Notes under the pieces: model-generated | Database searches by the model: none | What the model was told of the DNA's origin: nothing | The model's input: the letters and a program-made list of their open reading frames with translations, nothing else | NCBI GenBank assembly: GCA_034696485.1 | Contig: JAQIWT010001180.1 | Coordinates: 1-12,052, forward strand | Origin: Isohypsibius dastychi | Lineage: Eukaryota > Tardigrada > Eutardigrada > Parachela > Isohypsibiidae | Length of the DNA stretch: 12,052 nt | Direction: 5' to 3' | Program-made: the position numbers and the translations under genes | Shown here: positions 1 through 10,000 of the stretch, in pieces | Numbering within the stretch: position 1 is the stretch's first letter | How the letters are laid out: every line of letters starts with the position of its first letter

Positions 1-550
1 CGTTACCGGTTCCCATGTTGAAGCTAGTTTCACGATGAGCCAGGTTAGCACAGATAATGTAAGCCATAATGCAATTGCATTCATATCAGCGATATGACCT
101 AATTTTAGATCCCCTGTGGTTTTGATGGCGGCGAACCAAAGCCATGTAAGTACAGTATCGGCTCAGCTCGTTACTGTAACTAAAGCTTGCGGTTGATAAC
201 AGTGCAGTAACCATTTACTCGCTACCACCATCGATTAATAAGTGGTTACCACCTACGGCTTGCCTTTCTCTGCTCTCTCTGGGTCAGATCAGAGTGTGGT
301 TTTCGAAATCGTCAACATCCAACATCCTTCCTTCCTTTCTCATCAGTTGCTTTGCTGGTGCTTGTTCAAGCTTGTCGCTGAAGAGCACTTGGCATGGATA
401 ATAATCTACAATCAATCGTTACCACCGAATAGGAAGTTGCTCACCAATGTTGAAATAATGGAGACGTCCTAACTTTGTTTCATCTGTTGTCGCTGCTTTT
501 TTGCGCTTTTTCCCCGAGTTCGAGTATTCCTTCTGGAAATTTATCCCAAA
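1..550. other. Upstream region of the Neurexin-IV gene, no gene seen
   Basis: I find no convincing coding exon here on either strand; the open frames are short and show no family resemblance. It presumably holds the promoter and 5' UTR of the gene starting at 551. Visible small structures are the palindrome TGCAATTGCA near 70-79, an inverted repeat GTTAC-T-GTAAC at 170-180, and three copies of TACCACC at 223-229, 247-253 and 420-426. A pyrimidine-rich run at about 490-515 followed by AG dinucleotides could serve as a leader splice acceptor. None of these has demonstrated function. Confidence 0.4.
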
Positions 551-3500
551 ATGCGTTGTTCCAGTCGATTCCTCATGTGCGCCGCCGTTTCTTCGGTATT
601 GCTGATAACGTCAATTGCAGGTGAGATTACTGGCTTTTAATTAGGATCGGATCGATTGAGAGTCAGAATCAATCATTCTTTTCTGCTTTTCAGGACAGAG
701 GACCATTTACCTAAGTGCACCAGATGGTTCGTTTGGATGCAATTTCCCATTAATGAAAGATGCAAATATTACGGCAAGCTCGAGTTTGAATGCGGGAAGA
801 GGACCGGAAGCTGCAAGATTCGAAGGTTTGTTAAATATTACTGGAATTCGAAATTTTGAGTTGTTGCTGATTTATTCATTATTTCGATTCATGTTTTTTC
901 TGTTCATTTGGGGTGCTCTGATTTTATTTTGTTCATGTGTTTGTCAGCTCTTGGCCAGAATGCATGGAGCCCGTCAAAGTCGGATTTCACTCAGTTTCTT
1001 TTTGTTGAGTTTCCGTCTCCGAAACGAATCTCGGCAGTTGCCACAATGGGCCGCAGTTATACGGTGGAATTTGTGCAGAATTACACGCTTGATTACGGCG
1101 GTGAGCCGAATGAGCTGATCACATTTTCCGATAACTTGAACATTCCAAAGGTATTATTTCCCTAATTTTCTTGAGCCGCCTTTTCACTCCCTCTTCGCAT
1201 GCTGCTCTGCACGCTTCTCTTGAACTTCCGGTTCTTCTTCCAGGTGTCGGATGGGCTGCACAATTTCAGAACACTGATCAGTGGTTGCAAGTTGATTTCG
1301 GGAAGCGGAAATCTGTCTGGTCAATTGTAACTCGCGCATCGATGGATGGCGAGCTGGTTTCTTCTTTTCGACTGCTTTTCGGGGATGAAGAAAATGGGAG
1401 CTTCATCCCGGCTCAAACACCTGCTGGGGCTGAAAAGGTTGCATGCGAATTAAGCTTTTTCTTGAATGTGAAAAAGATTTTTGACGCTGCAGGTATTTGA
1501 AGGCAATCGGGACGGAAGTAACGTCCAGCGAAATGACTTCGCTCAGCCGATGGTTGCGCGATTTGTGAGGATTAATCCACGTCATTGGAATCAGATTATC
1601 AGCATGCGGCTGGAATTATACGGATGTGATTACGGTGAGTACCGTTCGGAAGGAGTACGATACCTACTTCAGATATCGATTGGAGAACATTTATGTTCAG
1701 TTCTTTAAATGGCATTTTCTGAAGTAAAAATTCGTTTGCCCGATTGAAATATACTAAAGAAGCTGGATGTATAGAATTTGGTACGATATCACCGATGACA
1801 TTCCGATTTTTTCGAAATCCGAACTTTGTTGAAATATTTCAATATTTGATATGTTACCGTTCTCAACGAAAACAAACCGGAAATTTGTTTCAATAGCAGA
1901 GAGAAAGACCATTTACTGTTAAAAACTGTTCAGATTGAATTATATATGTTGAGTTGGATCTGGTTCAGATATTGTTTCCGTTTTGCAGAGAACGATATCG
2001 CGAGTTTCGATGGGAGTGGCTTCATCCGGATAGATCTATCCATGAATCCCATAACAGCGGCGCAGGACCACTTGAGATTTCGATTCAGGACGGCTCATCC
2101 TGATGGACTGATTGTTCATTCTGAAGGAGTCCAAGGGGATCTCCTCATCATACAACTCCTGAAAGGTCAACTTTTTCTAACAATCAGCCTCGGGGCTGGC
2201 AAGACAACAATATTGAAGATTGGTTCCGCATTGGATGACGGACTATGGCATGGTGTTCAGCTTACTCGAGACGAAAGGCGAATTCAGTTTTGGGTAGATG
2301 GAGGATCGGTCATCTCGGAATTGAACGGTGGATTTTACAAACTGAACTTTGAAAAGGCGGTTAGTTTGTCAAATATCATCTTGATTGATTTAGTTGCTAG
2401 CTTTGGTTTTTTTCCAGCTTTTTATCGGAGGAACCGAGAACTTAATAAAACCCGGAATTACGGTAAATTTGTACTTATTTACTATGCCCTGCGTATTTAT
2501 ATTGATCAATTCTTATCTAGAGCCGGCATAATTTTATTGGGTGCTTGGAGAACTTCCGATTCAACAATACGAACATCATCTGGCAACTTCGCAATCTGAG
2601 CCCTGTTGGATTTCAGCGTGTTCGAAATGTGAATTTCTTTTGCCCGGTAAATTCACTTGTTCCAACTCGGCTGAAAATGTCGTTCACGAAAATTTGTTCC
2701 GTGTCTGTAGGAGACTCATCTTTTCCCGATTTCTTTCGAGAATATGGAAGCATCAATCAAAGTGTTAACAACGGAGCAAGACTCAGTCAATGTCAGTTTT
2801 CACTTCCGGACGCACGATGCTCGAGGATTACTGTTAACAAAAGAGCTCGTTGACGACGGCTTTGTCAAAGTAAGAGGAAAATGGTTACCAGACACTTGGT
2901 ATCAGTATGTGCTTACTTTTTTGAAAATAGGTCTACATCGATCGCGAACGTTTAAAACTGAAACTGAAGGCCACCGGAATTCCGGATGATACCATCAGCG
3001 CTTTTTCCGGTCAGTTCAATTTTCCATGACCTTGTTTCGATTTTTTATGATTCATATTCTATAATCAGGGATTCAAGTCAACGACGGTGCATGGCATCGC
3101 TATAGTTTGGTTGTTCGCGCAAACATGGTCACACAGACCTTGGATGATCAGCCAAGTCTGACGAAGCGGCTGATCACGGTGAAAACAAAAAGCGGATATG
3201 TTTTCGGAGGTTTGTAGATTGGAAGTTACCTTTTACATAGCTTGCACAATTTTTCTCTTTTCGCAGCTGGAAGTTCCCCACAACTGGATGGTGGGATTCG
3301 TGGTTGCATCCGAGGTGTCTTCTTGGATGGTATTAAGGTTGAATTGGCCCAGTTTGAGAAAGCGCAGAAGAAGCACGTGGTCCTTCAGGAATGCAGAATG
3401 AGAGACAGGTACACTTACTGAGCATCTAGTTAGAAATTCGAGTTGCATTTGCCGCATTTGTTTTCACGTTTGTGCACGTAGATGCTCACCAAATCCTTGT

Positions 3501-6286
3501 TATAATGGAGGGATTTGCCGACAGACGTGGGATGATTTTGTATGCGACTGCGCGCGAACTGGCTATATTGGGTCTGTATGCAAAACTTCGTTGAATCCTT
3601 TGATGGTAAATCATATAGTTCTCACCAGAACCAGCATTGACCTATCTTTGGAGTCCCATTTATTTTAGTGTGAGGAATATCGGTTGTTCAACCCACAAAG
3701 TACTGAAGCACTTATCCAACTGGATCTCGATGGAAGCGGTCCGCTTGACTCGTTTCCAGTCCTCTGTAAATTTCTAGGTATTTTCTGATGCAAGTTGCTT
3801 TCAATTTTGTGTAACCGTGATAAGTTGTTGTTTTTCAGCTGATGGCAGGACTGAATCTCACGTCCAGCATAACTCAATGCAAGAAACAATCGTCGACGGT
3901 TTCCAACCTCCCGGCTCTTATGTTCAGCCGATCCGTTATAATGCCTCTTGGTCACAATTGACCGCATTCATCAACCAGTCCAAGAGCTGCCGGCAGTACG
4001 TTCGATATTCATGCCGGAACTCCAAGCTTCTCAACACCCCAAGTAAGCATAACACACAGTCCAAGATGTAAGCCTTACTATGTTGTTCTTTGGTGTTATA
4101 TAGACGGACCAGCGTTTGGATTCTGGAACAGTCGAACCAACTTGCTGATGACGAGCTGGGGTGGCACTTCACCGGGATCCGGCATGTGCGCATGTGGACT
4201 AACGGAAAGCTGCTACCAGAAAGACAAGTGCGTTCTCCTTCCGATTTTGTTTGACAGATGGTCGAATTGGAACTTTTTTAGATTCTGTAATTGTGATGCG
4301 GATGATGATCCGATGCGGAACCAGATGTTGGTAGATGAAGGGTGGCTGTCGTCGAAAGACTACCTGCCAGTTCGCCAGCTAGCTTTCGGTGACACCGGAA
4401 GTACGAGTGATCTCAAAGAAAGCCGGTATCAACTCGGCCCCCTGATATGTGAAGGAAGCCGTAAGATGACTTCATTCAGCTTGATTTTGATTTCCTACGT
4501 ACGTTACGTTTTAGAGGTTTTGGAGAACGCCGTGACCTTTTGGCGATCTGATGCCACCCTTGCATTCCCGTTCTTTCGGTGGAATGAGGATTCTGACTTG
4601 TACTTCCAGTTTCGCTGCACCGTGGAATCCGGGACATTCATTCACTGGAAAACCGCAGATAAAGAATTCAAAATCTCATTACTCAACCCAACTGAGCTGC
4701 AGTTGTATTTCCATGCCGGGCAAAGTCCGAAGTCAGTTAGTCTTCATACGACCCGCCAGCTCAACGACGACACCTGGCATTCTGTAATGATTGAAGTCAA
4801 CCGCCAGGAAGCTCGGATCCGAATTGACGGCTCGTTGAGCTCGGAAGTTAGAAACAACCCTGATGAGTTCCAGGGAGCGGAATCTTCTGTTGATTTGGTC
4901 ATTGGCGCGAATGTCGATCTTTCTGGTGGTTTTGTCGGATGTTTAAGATCGCTGATGATTGGAGGCAAATTATTAAACCTGAAAAGCCTTGCGGAATCAG
5001 GAGCTTATGGTGTGAAACCTGGATGTATTGGGAAATGTACAAGTAACCCATGTCTCAACAGCGGAACTTGTAAGGAACGCTATGACTCGTATACCTGTGA
5101 TTGTCGCTTCACCGCGTTTCGAGGACCAATTTGTTCAGACGGTAAAAACTTGTACCCTTATTGATCCACTTTGCAAAAGTCATATCTTCCAGAAATTGGT
5201 GCGAACTTCCGGTCGGACGATTATGTAGTTTATGATTTCTTGAATAATACGATATCAAGTGTTGGGGAGACCCTTCGCATTGGGTTTGTAACAACGGAGC
5301 CAAGTGGGATATTGATGCAAGTGGTGACCTCCAACGGGGAATATTTGTCAGTGGAACTGGCGAATAATGGGTTCATTCGCGTTGCTTTTGATATGGGATT
5401 CGAACGGCAGGAAGTTTATGAAGAGTCGGAATATTACGCGAATGGGCAGTTTCACGACGTTCGTGTTTGGAGAAAGGACGATGGTCGAACGTTGAATATT
5501 AAGGTTGGTTCGGTCTTTAGACACTCCTGCCAACCGGAAATTGTTAAGAAGACGAACTTTGCAGGTTGACGACTACAATGTGGTATCGAAAACTTTCAGA
5601 ATAGGCAATAAACAGGATGCGCAACTGAGCCACATCAAGAGCATTTATATTGGCCGAAACAGTGAATTATCTTACTTCATGGAAATTCAGCAGAATCTGA
5701 AAGGTGTTTGTTTCTATAGGTTCTATGCTGGGCCGGCAAGGATTTGTTGGATGTATTTCTCGAGCGTCTTTCGAGGACTTTTTCATACTGAAGTTACTAT
5801 TCCAGCAGAATCCTCCGGAAAACATCAAGTCGAATCGGAGATTACGAGAGGACTGGTGTGATGTTCAGCCGGTTACCCATCCGCCAGAATTTATTCCTGA
5901 AAGACCAAATGCACCATTCCCTTACGGACTGGTTCCGACTTTGCTCAAGCAAGGCCATTCCGATCTGACCAATCAGACAATATTAGGAGGTATGAGTCGT
6001 CGCTTGAGAATCTCGCACCCACTATGAGCACCTGCTGACCTTGGTTTTTTGTAGTCGTGTTGGCTTTTGTTATTGGTGGTCTTATCGTGCTTGGGATTCT
6101 CCTCGCCAGATGTTTCTCTCGCAGGAAAGGAGATTATCAGGTAGGAGATTGTACTATACTTAGTAGCCTTCGATCAGCATGACAACTTTCTTCCAGACCC
6201 ACGAGGCTGATGAAGGGGCTGAAGCCACTTTGCCACTGGCAACGACTTCCGGTGATGTTCCAGTCAGCAAAGAATTTTATCTTTGA
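551..6286 (+). CDS. Nrx-IV: Neurexin-IV / contactin-associated protein (Caspr) family adhesion receptor
   Basis: Single-pass adhesion receptor; in the family it organises septate or paranodal junctions and neuron-glia contacts with contactin-type partners. Exons (my model): 551-620, 694-825, 948-1150 or 1244-1437, 1493-1634, 1989-2359, 2418-2462, 2521-2646, 2711-2869, 2931-3009, 3069-3209, 3267-3408, 3482-3605, 3669-3777, 3839-4042, 4104-4227, 4282-4460, 4515-5141, 5193-5503, 5565-5661, 5720-5989, 6055-6140, 6197-6286. All phases agree, giving 1276 or 1273 residues, close to fly Nrx-IV. Order: signal peptide (1-23), discoidin/F5-8C (about 34-182), LamG1 (183-363), LamG2 (364-537), six-Cys EGF1 (537-578), fibrinogen-like (579-783, with DGSGPL), LamG3 (784-955), six-Cys EGF2 (957-991), LamG4 (993-1173), membrane span (1219-1236), and a 40-residue tail. 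This is exactly the Caspr architecture. Splice sites are inferred from phase, consensus and homology, not transcripts. Assignment to Caspr rather than classical neurexin rests on the discoidin and fibrinogen-like domains. Confidence 0.93.
948..1150 (+). other. Alternative exon 3 of the Nrx-IV gene (discoidin core, version A)
   Basis: 203-nt exon entered in phase 1 (acceptor TTTGTCAG) and left in phase 0 (donor AAAG|GTATTA). It encodes a discoidin core starting ALGQNAWSPS and including VEFPSPKRISAVATMG and YTLDYG, ending ...NIPK. Spliced to the exon at 1493 it continues VFEGNRDGS, the usual 'KVFxGN' step of F5/8C domains. A strong internal donor GTGAGC occurs at 1101. The exon lacks the WLQVDFG-type strand wording found in version B, so the two forms should differ on the same face of the domain. 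Confidence 0.85.
1244..1437 (+). other. Alternative exon 4 of the Nrx-IV gene (discoidin core, version B)
   Basis: 194-nt exon, also entered in phase 1 (acceptor CTTCTTCCAG) and left in phase 0 (donor AAAG|GTTGCA). It encodes GVGWAAQF, then QWLQVDFGKRKSV and VSSFRLLFGDE, ending ...GAEK, and also flows into VFEGNRDGS. It covers the same stretch of the discoidin fold as the exon at 948-1150. Spliced after that exon at its main donor it would be read out of frame and hit a stop at 1328-1330. The two are therefore best explained as mutually exclusive. Confidence 0.85.
1635..1988 (+). other. Long intron after the discoidin exons of Nrx-IV
   Basis: At 354 nt this is several times longer than nearly all other introns of the gene (51-73 nt). 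It begins GTGAGT and ends TTTTGCAG. It contains the 10-bp palindrome GAAATATTTC at 1831-1840, an ACTAAA box near 1753 that loosely resembles STAR-protein (HOW/GLD-1 type) sites, and AT-rich stretches. I see no coding exon in it. Its position just downstream of the alternative exon pair makes it a candidate for splicing control, which is inference only. Confidence 0.5.
6055..6286 (+). other. Membrane span and cytoplasmic tail exons of Nrx-IV
   Basis: The exon 6055-6140 encodes a hydrophobic segment (VVLAFVIGGLIVLGILLA) followed by the basic stop-transfer RCFSRRKGDYQ. The last exon (6197-6286) starts THEADEGAEA and ends SKEFYL. In Caspr proteins the juxtamembrane motif of the type KGxYxTxEA binds band 4.1/Coracle FERM proteins, and the hydrophobic C-terminus binds PDZ proteins. 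Both are recognisable here, which supports the Caspr/Nrx-IV identity and shows the gene is complete at its 3' end. Confidence 0.85.
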
Positions 6287-7051
6287 AATATTAACCAACC
6301 GTATTATTTTCTGTTCTTGCGTTCCCGAGCTTTTAACTTTGTTATGGATGTATCACCACTTCCGTTTGGTCAATCTCCCGGTTTGTTTCATTGTTGCTGG
6401 GCTTTGTGTCCCAAACAACGGTTCGATTACATTTTTTGAGTTATGTACAGAAAGAGTTCATGTGTCACATAAGATATCTGATCACCGTAGTTATTCCATC
6501 TGGTGAGACGTGCTAGGGAGATACTGGACTTCAGGAGGTCTTGAAGTCAGAAAACCAAACCATAGGCCTCAAACCAGTGTTACTTTCGTGATATCTCGGG
6601 TATTCATTAGGGCAGTAAGAAAGGTGATCCTCTTTCCTCTCAAGAAGCCAGAATTCATGGTTGTTCTGTGCAGGCTGTGATGAAGCTGCTGAGAAGTACA
6701 GTATGTTCAAGTCCGTCAGCCCTCCATGGTGGACAGTGGCCACTGTCAAATATGCTCAGCCCGAACCATGCTGTAAGTAAGTGCACCAGTAAATCAGATT
6801 CTAATTTTACAAAAAATAACCACATTTGCGTCCTGACTCCATCTTCGAAATCACCCGAAAACATCAAGAAGAACCAAATCTCCACGATCAGTCACATTAC
6901 AACAGAACATATCTTTCATGTGCAATAAAACCAGAAAGTTAGAAAAACAAGAGAAACCACATGCAAAAGATACATCATAGATACATTCCGAACTTCAACG
7001 AATCAGATTTAGGGCCGAGCTGCAAAACTGATGATAAGTGGTATTTAGATT
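6287..7051. other. Convergent 3' intergenic region between Nrx-IV and ANO10 genes
   Basis: 765 bp separates the two convergent stop codons and should hold both 3' UTRs. I recognise no gene, RNA gene or transposon. One stretch at 6674-6928 is open on the plus strand after a plausible acceptor (TTCTGTGCAG) and could splice in frame to the exon ending at 6140, but the encoded residues resemble nothing I know. The region is AT-richer than the flanking exons, as expected of UTR and intergenic DNA. Confidence 0.5.
6924..6929 (+). terminator. Candidate polyadenylation signal AATAAA
   Basis: A canonical AATAAA on the plus strand, about 640 nt downstream of the Nrx-IV stop codon. No closer canonical hexamer was seen, so it may end a long 3' UTR. 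It also overlaps the TAA that closes the open stretch 6674-6928. It could equally be chance in AT-rich sequence. Confidence 0.3.
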
Positions 7052-10000
7052 TCAGATATATGCCATTCTTCCACGTGCTTCAAGCTCCTTCCGGGTTTCC
7101 TGTGCACGCTACGAGAAAATCCCGTATTTTTTTAAGGCACGTCAAAGATCTGACGTAAAATTACGTTACCTTCTCTTTGACAGTCCTCTTCATTTCGTAT
7201 TCATTCCTGGCCATATCCAGCTGTATTTCCCGGGGAACGGTCGGAATAATGGTACTCAACCCAAGCTTTGCAAAGATCAGCAAATGCTACAAATTAAACA
7301 TGAATCATACAATTACTGCAGAAACGCTTGGAAATGACTAACCTCTGCAACCACGAAGAGAATCAGCAAATGATAATCCGAAATTTTTGGAAAGTAGTCG
7401 TGGATGAGTGGATTCGTGTAAATTAGAGCCAGATTGGTGACTACAGCTGCAAAACCCATCAGCTCAAATGCAAGCTGCCATGGTCCGATGGAATTGGCCG
7501 GAAATGCAAAGGGGCGCTGCATTACGTTGCAAAGCTTGAACCCATCAGTCCGAATTTCGATGAGGTTATTGAGAAATGCGAAAACAGGTGCCAGCGGAAA
7601 CGCGGACGAGAACAGGAAACAGTAGCCGAACTGAAAAACAAGCCGAATGTTAAAATACGGTAAAGGTCACCAACGGTGAACCACTGACAAGAGAAGGAAA
7701 ATAAAAAAGACGGAAGAAGATAAATCAGATAAGATTTAATCTTCTAAGCTCCTAGTGTTTAAGATATTGGGAAGAAAATACGGAGATAAGAAAACCAAGC
7801 TAATTTCCCTTTTAAACTGTAAGGTGTTGGAAAGACCCAACATAAATGCTGAATAAAATTCATGAGAAACCCGAATACTAGGTACGCAAAATTTCTTACC
7901 TGCAGGAAGATTTCCAAATAATCATCGAATGTTCCCTGGAAAAAAATGGCACTCAAAAAGGGCTAAAAACACCAAATATTCCACTCACGTAGTAAATTGG
8001 AAGATCTCCTTCGACCACTGCCTGTTTCCGGTACTCGTCAAAACTAGGATCCTCATCGAAATTCCCAGTCGCTTCACGTTCTTTGTCTTCCTTCTTCAAT
8101 TCTCTTCTTACTTTCCATTTATCGAAGGTCACTTGAATGAATGGCACAACAGTTTCGGGAAAGTGGTTGATGATCTGGTTGGTGATTAACTGGGCTGCCA
8201 AGATGCTCCTCAATAAATCAATGTCTTGAATCCAAAAGGCAATGTAGAAAAGTGACGCAAAAGAGTTGACGAAGTTGAAAAGGAGGAGCTTCCAAATCAG
8301 GTGGAATTCGTAAGCTGACTGTAGCCGGTGATTTTCCTTATCCGTCAGCCAGGTTGCAACATGACTGTAAAACCCAGTTCAGTCAACAATTAATCATTTT
8401 TCCGAAATTTGGTTTTACCGATATACCGATCGAAGTACACTGATGCAAAGAGTGTAAACACCACTCGGCAAGAATTTAATGAAGAATAATCCGAGAGTCG
8501 GTTTTTCGGCGTACAGAGCATTCAGATGCAGCTGCATGTTGAGATAATTTGCTAAAATATACATGGAGACGAACAAACAGAACAAAACGATGGGCGTAGA
8601 TATAAAAGCAATCCAGAAATTTCGGAGAGAAACGGAATAAATAGGTTCCGGTTGGCCAGTCACTGGATTCTTTCCGGGATTCCCTGTTTACAAGAGAATA
8701 ATACCAGTTTTCAAACGGGAAGATTGGATAACAAACAATCGAGAAAGCTGACCTTTAAACTGCGCTCGCGGAATCTCTAGATCGCTGTGGCTCTTGCCAA
8801 GAGTTCCCCACTGGTATGCCAGCCGGTTGCAATAACGCTTCCATCTTTCAAAAAATATAGACGCCCACAAGATGTTGAAAACCGCGAACGCGCAAACGGT
8901 GGAGAGGGAATCTGCGCTGAAATATTGAATCATGAACATTCCAAGTCCCAACGCAGCTGCCGGTAGCAACATTCCCGTATAAAATCCGAGGAAAGCGAAA
9001 TAGACCGCGATGTGCTCGCCGAAATAGTTTCGGATTGCATCTAAAAAAGTTGTATTCTGGACATATTCTGGACGTTTCTTTTTACAGAAGTACTCTACCG
9101 AGAGGCTGACTCTTGAACAGCGAGACTTTGTACCATTCCGTTGCAAGTCTTTTCTTTGGCTCCCTGTCATGAAGGGAGTAAATGTTGGGGATCAAGTTTT
9201 TTCGCTGCAGCTTCGTGACTGAAAACGCAACTTTCCCAATATGCTTAGAACATGATTAAACAAACTGGCTTACTGATGCTTTGTCCGGCACTAAAACGAA
9301 CGTTGTTGGAATCATGAAATCGTTCCAGTTCTCCTTCCTGCGCTCTCAGCTCGTTTATCTCAAAGAGTACCATCCGGCTCCTTTCGGCATTTGTGAACAA
9401 ATCCGCCGAAGCCGCCACTATAACGAAGCAATAAAACATTGTTATATTTTGGGGTAGAATAGATTACATTGTGGTCAATTCTTTAAAGTTACATGATTTG
9501 CGAACTTGCATGCATCGTCTCGAATGCAGCGACAGATCACAAAAACATGAGAAGAATGCAAACGAATAATTTGGGACGATTTTCTTGTTTCCTCACCATT
9601 TCCGTCCTTCACAAAACGAGCAAGCGAATCTTCTTTCGCGGAGAATTCTCGGAGCACTCCGTCAATTAGATCTGGCTTCTTAATTTCAAGCCATTCAGCA
9701 ATTTCCAACAATCGATAATTCGGCGCATTTATGTGCAGTTGAGTAACCTTGAAGACGGAAATAAAGTCACACTTTTGGACACAGTCAAACAAAACGCTCC
9801 AAAAAAGGAGATCGTCAATTACACGTATAACGATGACAAACCTGTTTCGTCTTTAGATCTCGTACAACTTTTACACGGAGTTCCGCTCCTCCAGCAGTTT
9901 TTGGGGTCTGGATACGTTTAACAATCCACTCCACCTATCGAGAATATGAAATATATAAAATGTATCAAAAACACAGCTGGCATAAATTTGGAGCTTACCA

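Noticed and set aside
242-472. 76-codon open frame upstream of Nrx-IV
   Set aside because: It does not start with ATG, no family resemblance, and stop-free length is within chance; it lies in the presumed promoter.
1101-1106. Strong donor GTGAGC inside alternative exon 3, which would splice in frame to exon 4 and give a protein with both segments
   Set aside because: The sequence after it (GEPNELITFSDNLNIPK) reads as genuine discoidin coding and leads naturally into VFEGN. The joined product would carry two copies of the same fold segment. It remains possible as a minor event.
3233-3457. Minus-strand open frames across the Nrx-IV exons (also 3665-3967 and 4744-4968)
   Set aside because: They are antisense shadows of LamG and fibrinogen-like exons whose plus-strand phases and domains are fully consistent.
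6531-6885. Overlapping minus-strand open frames in the convergent intergenic region
   Set aside because: Composition and residues show no domain, there are no fitting splice partners, and they overlap presumed 3' UTR.
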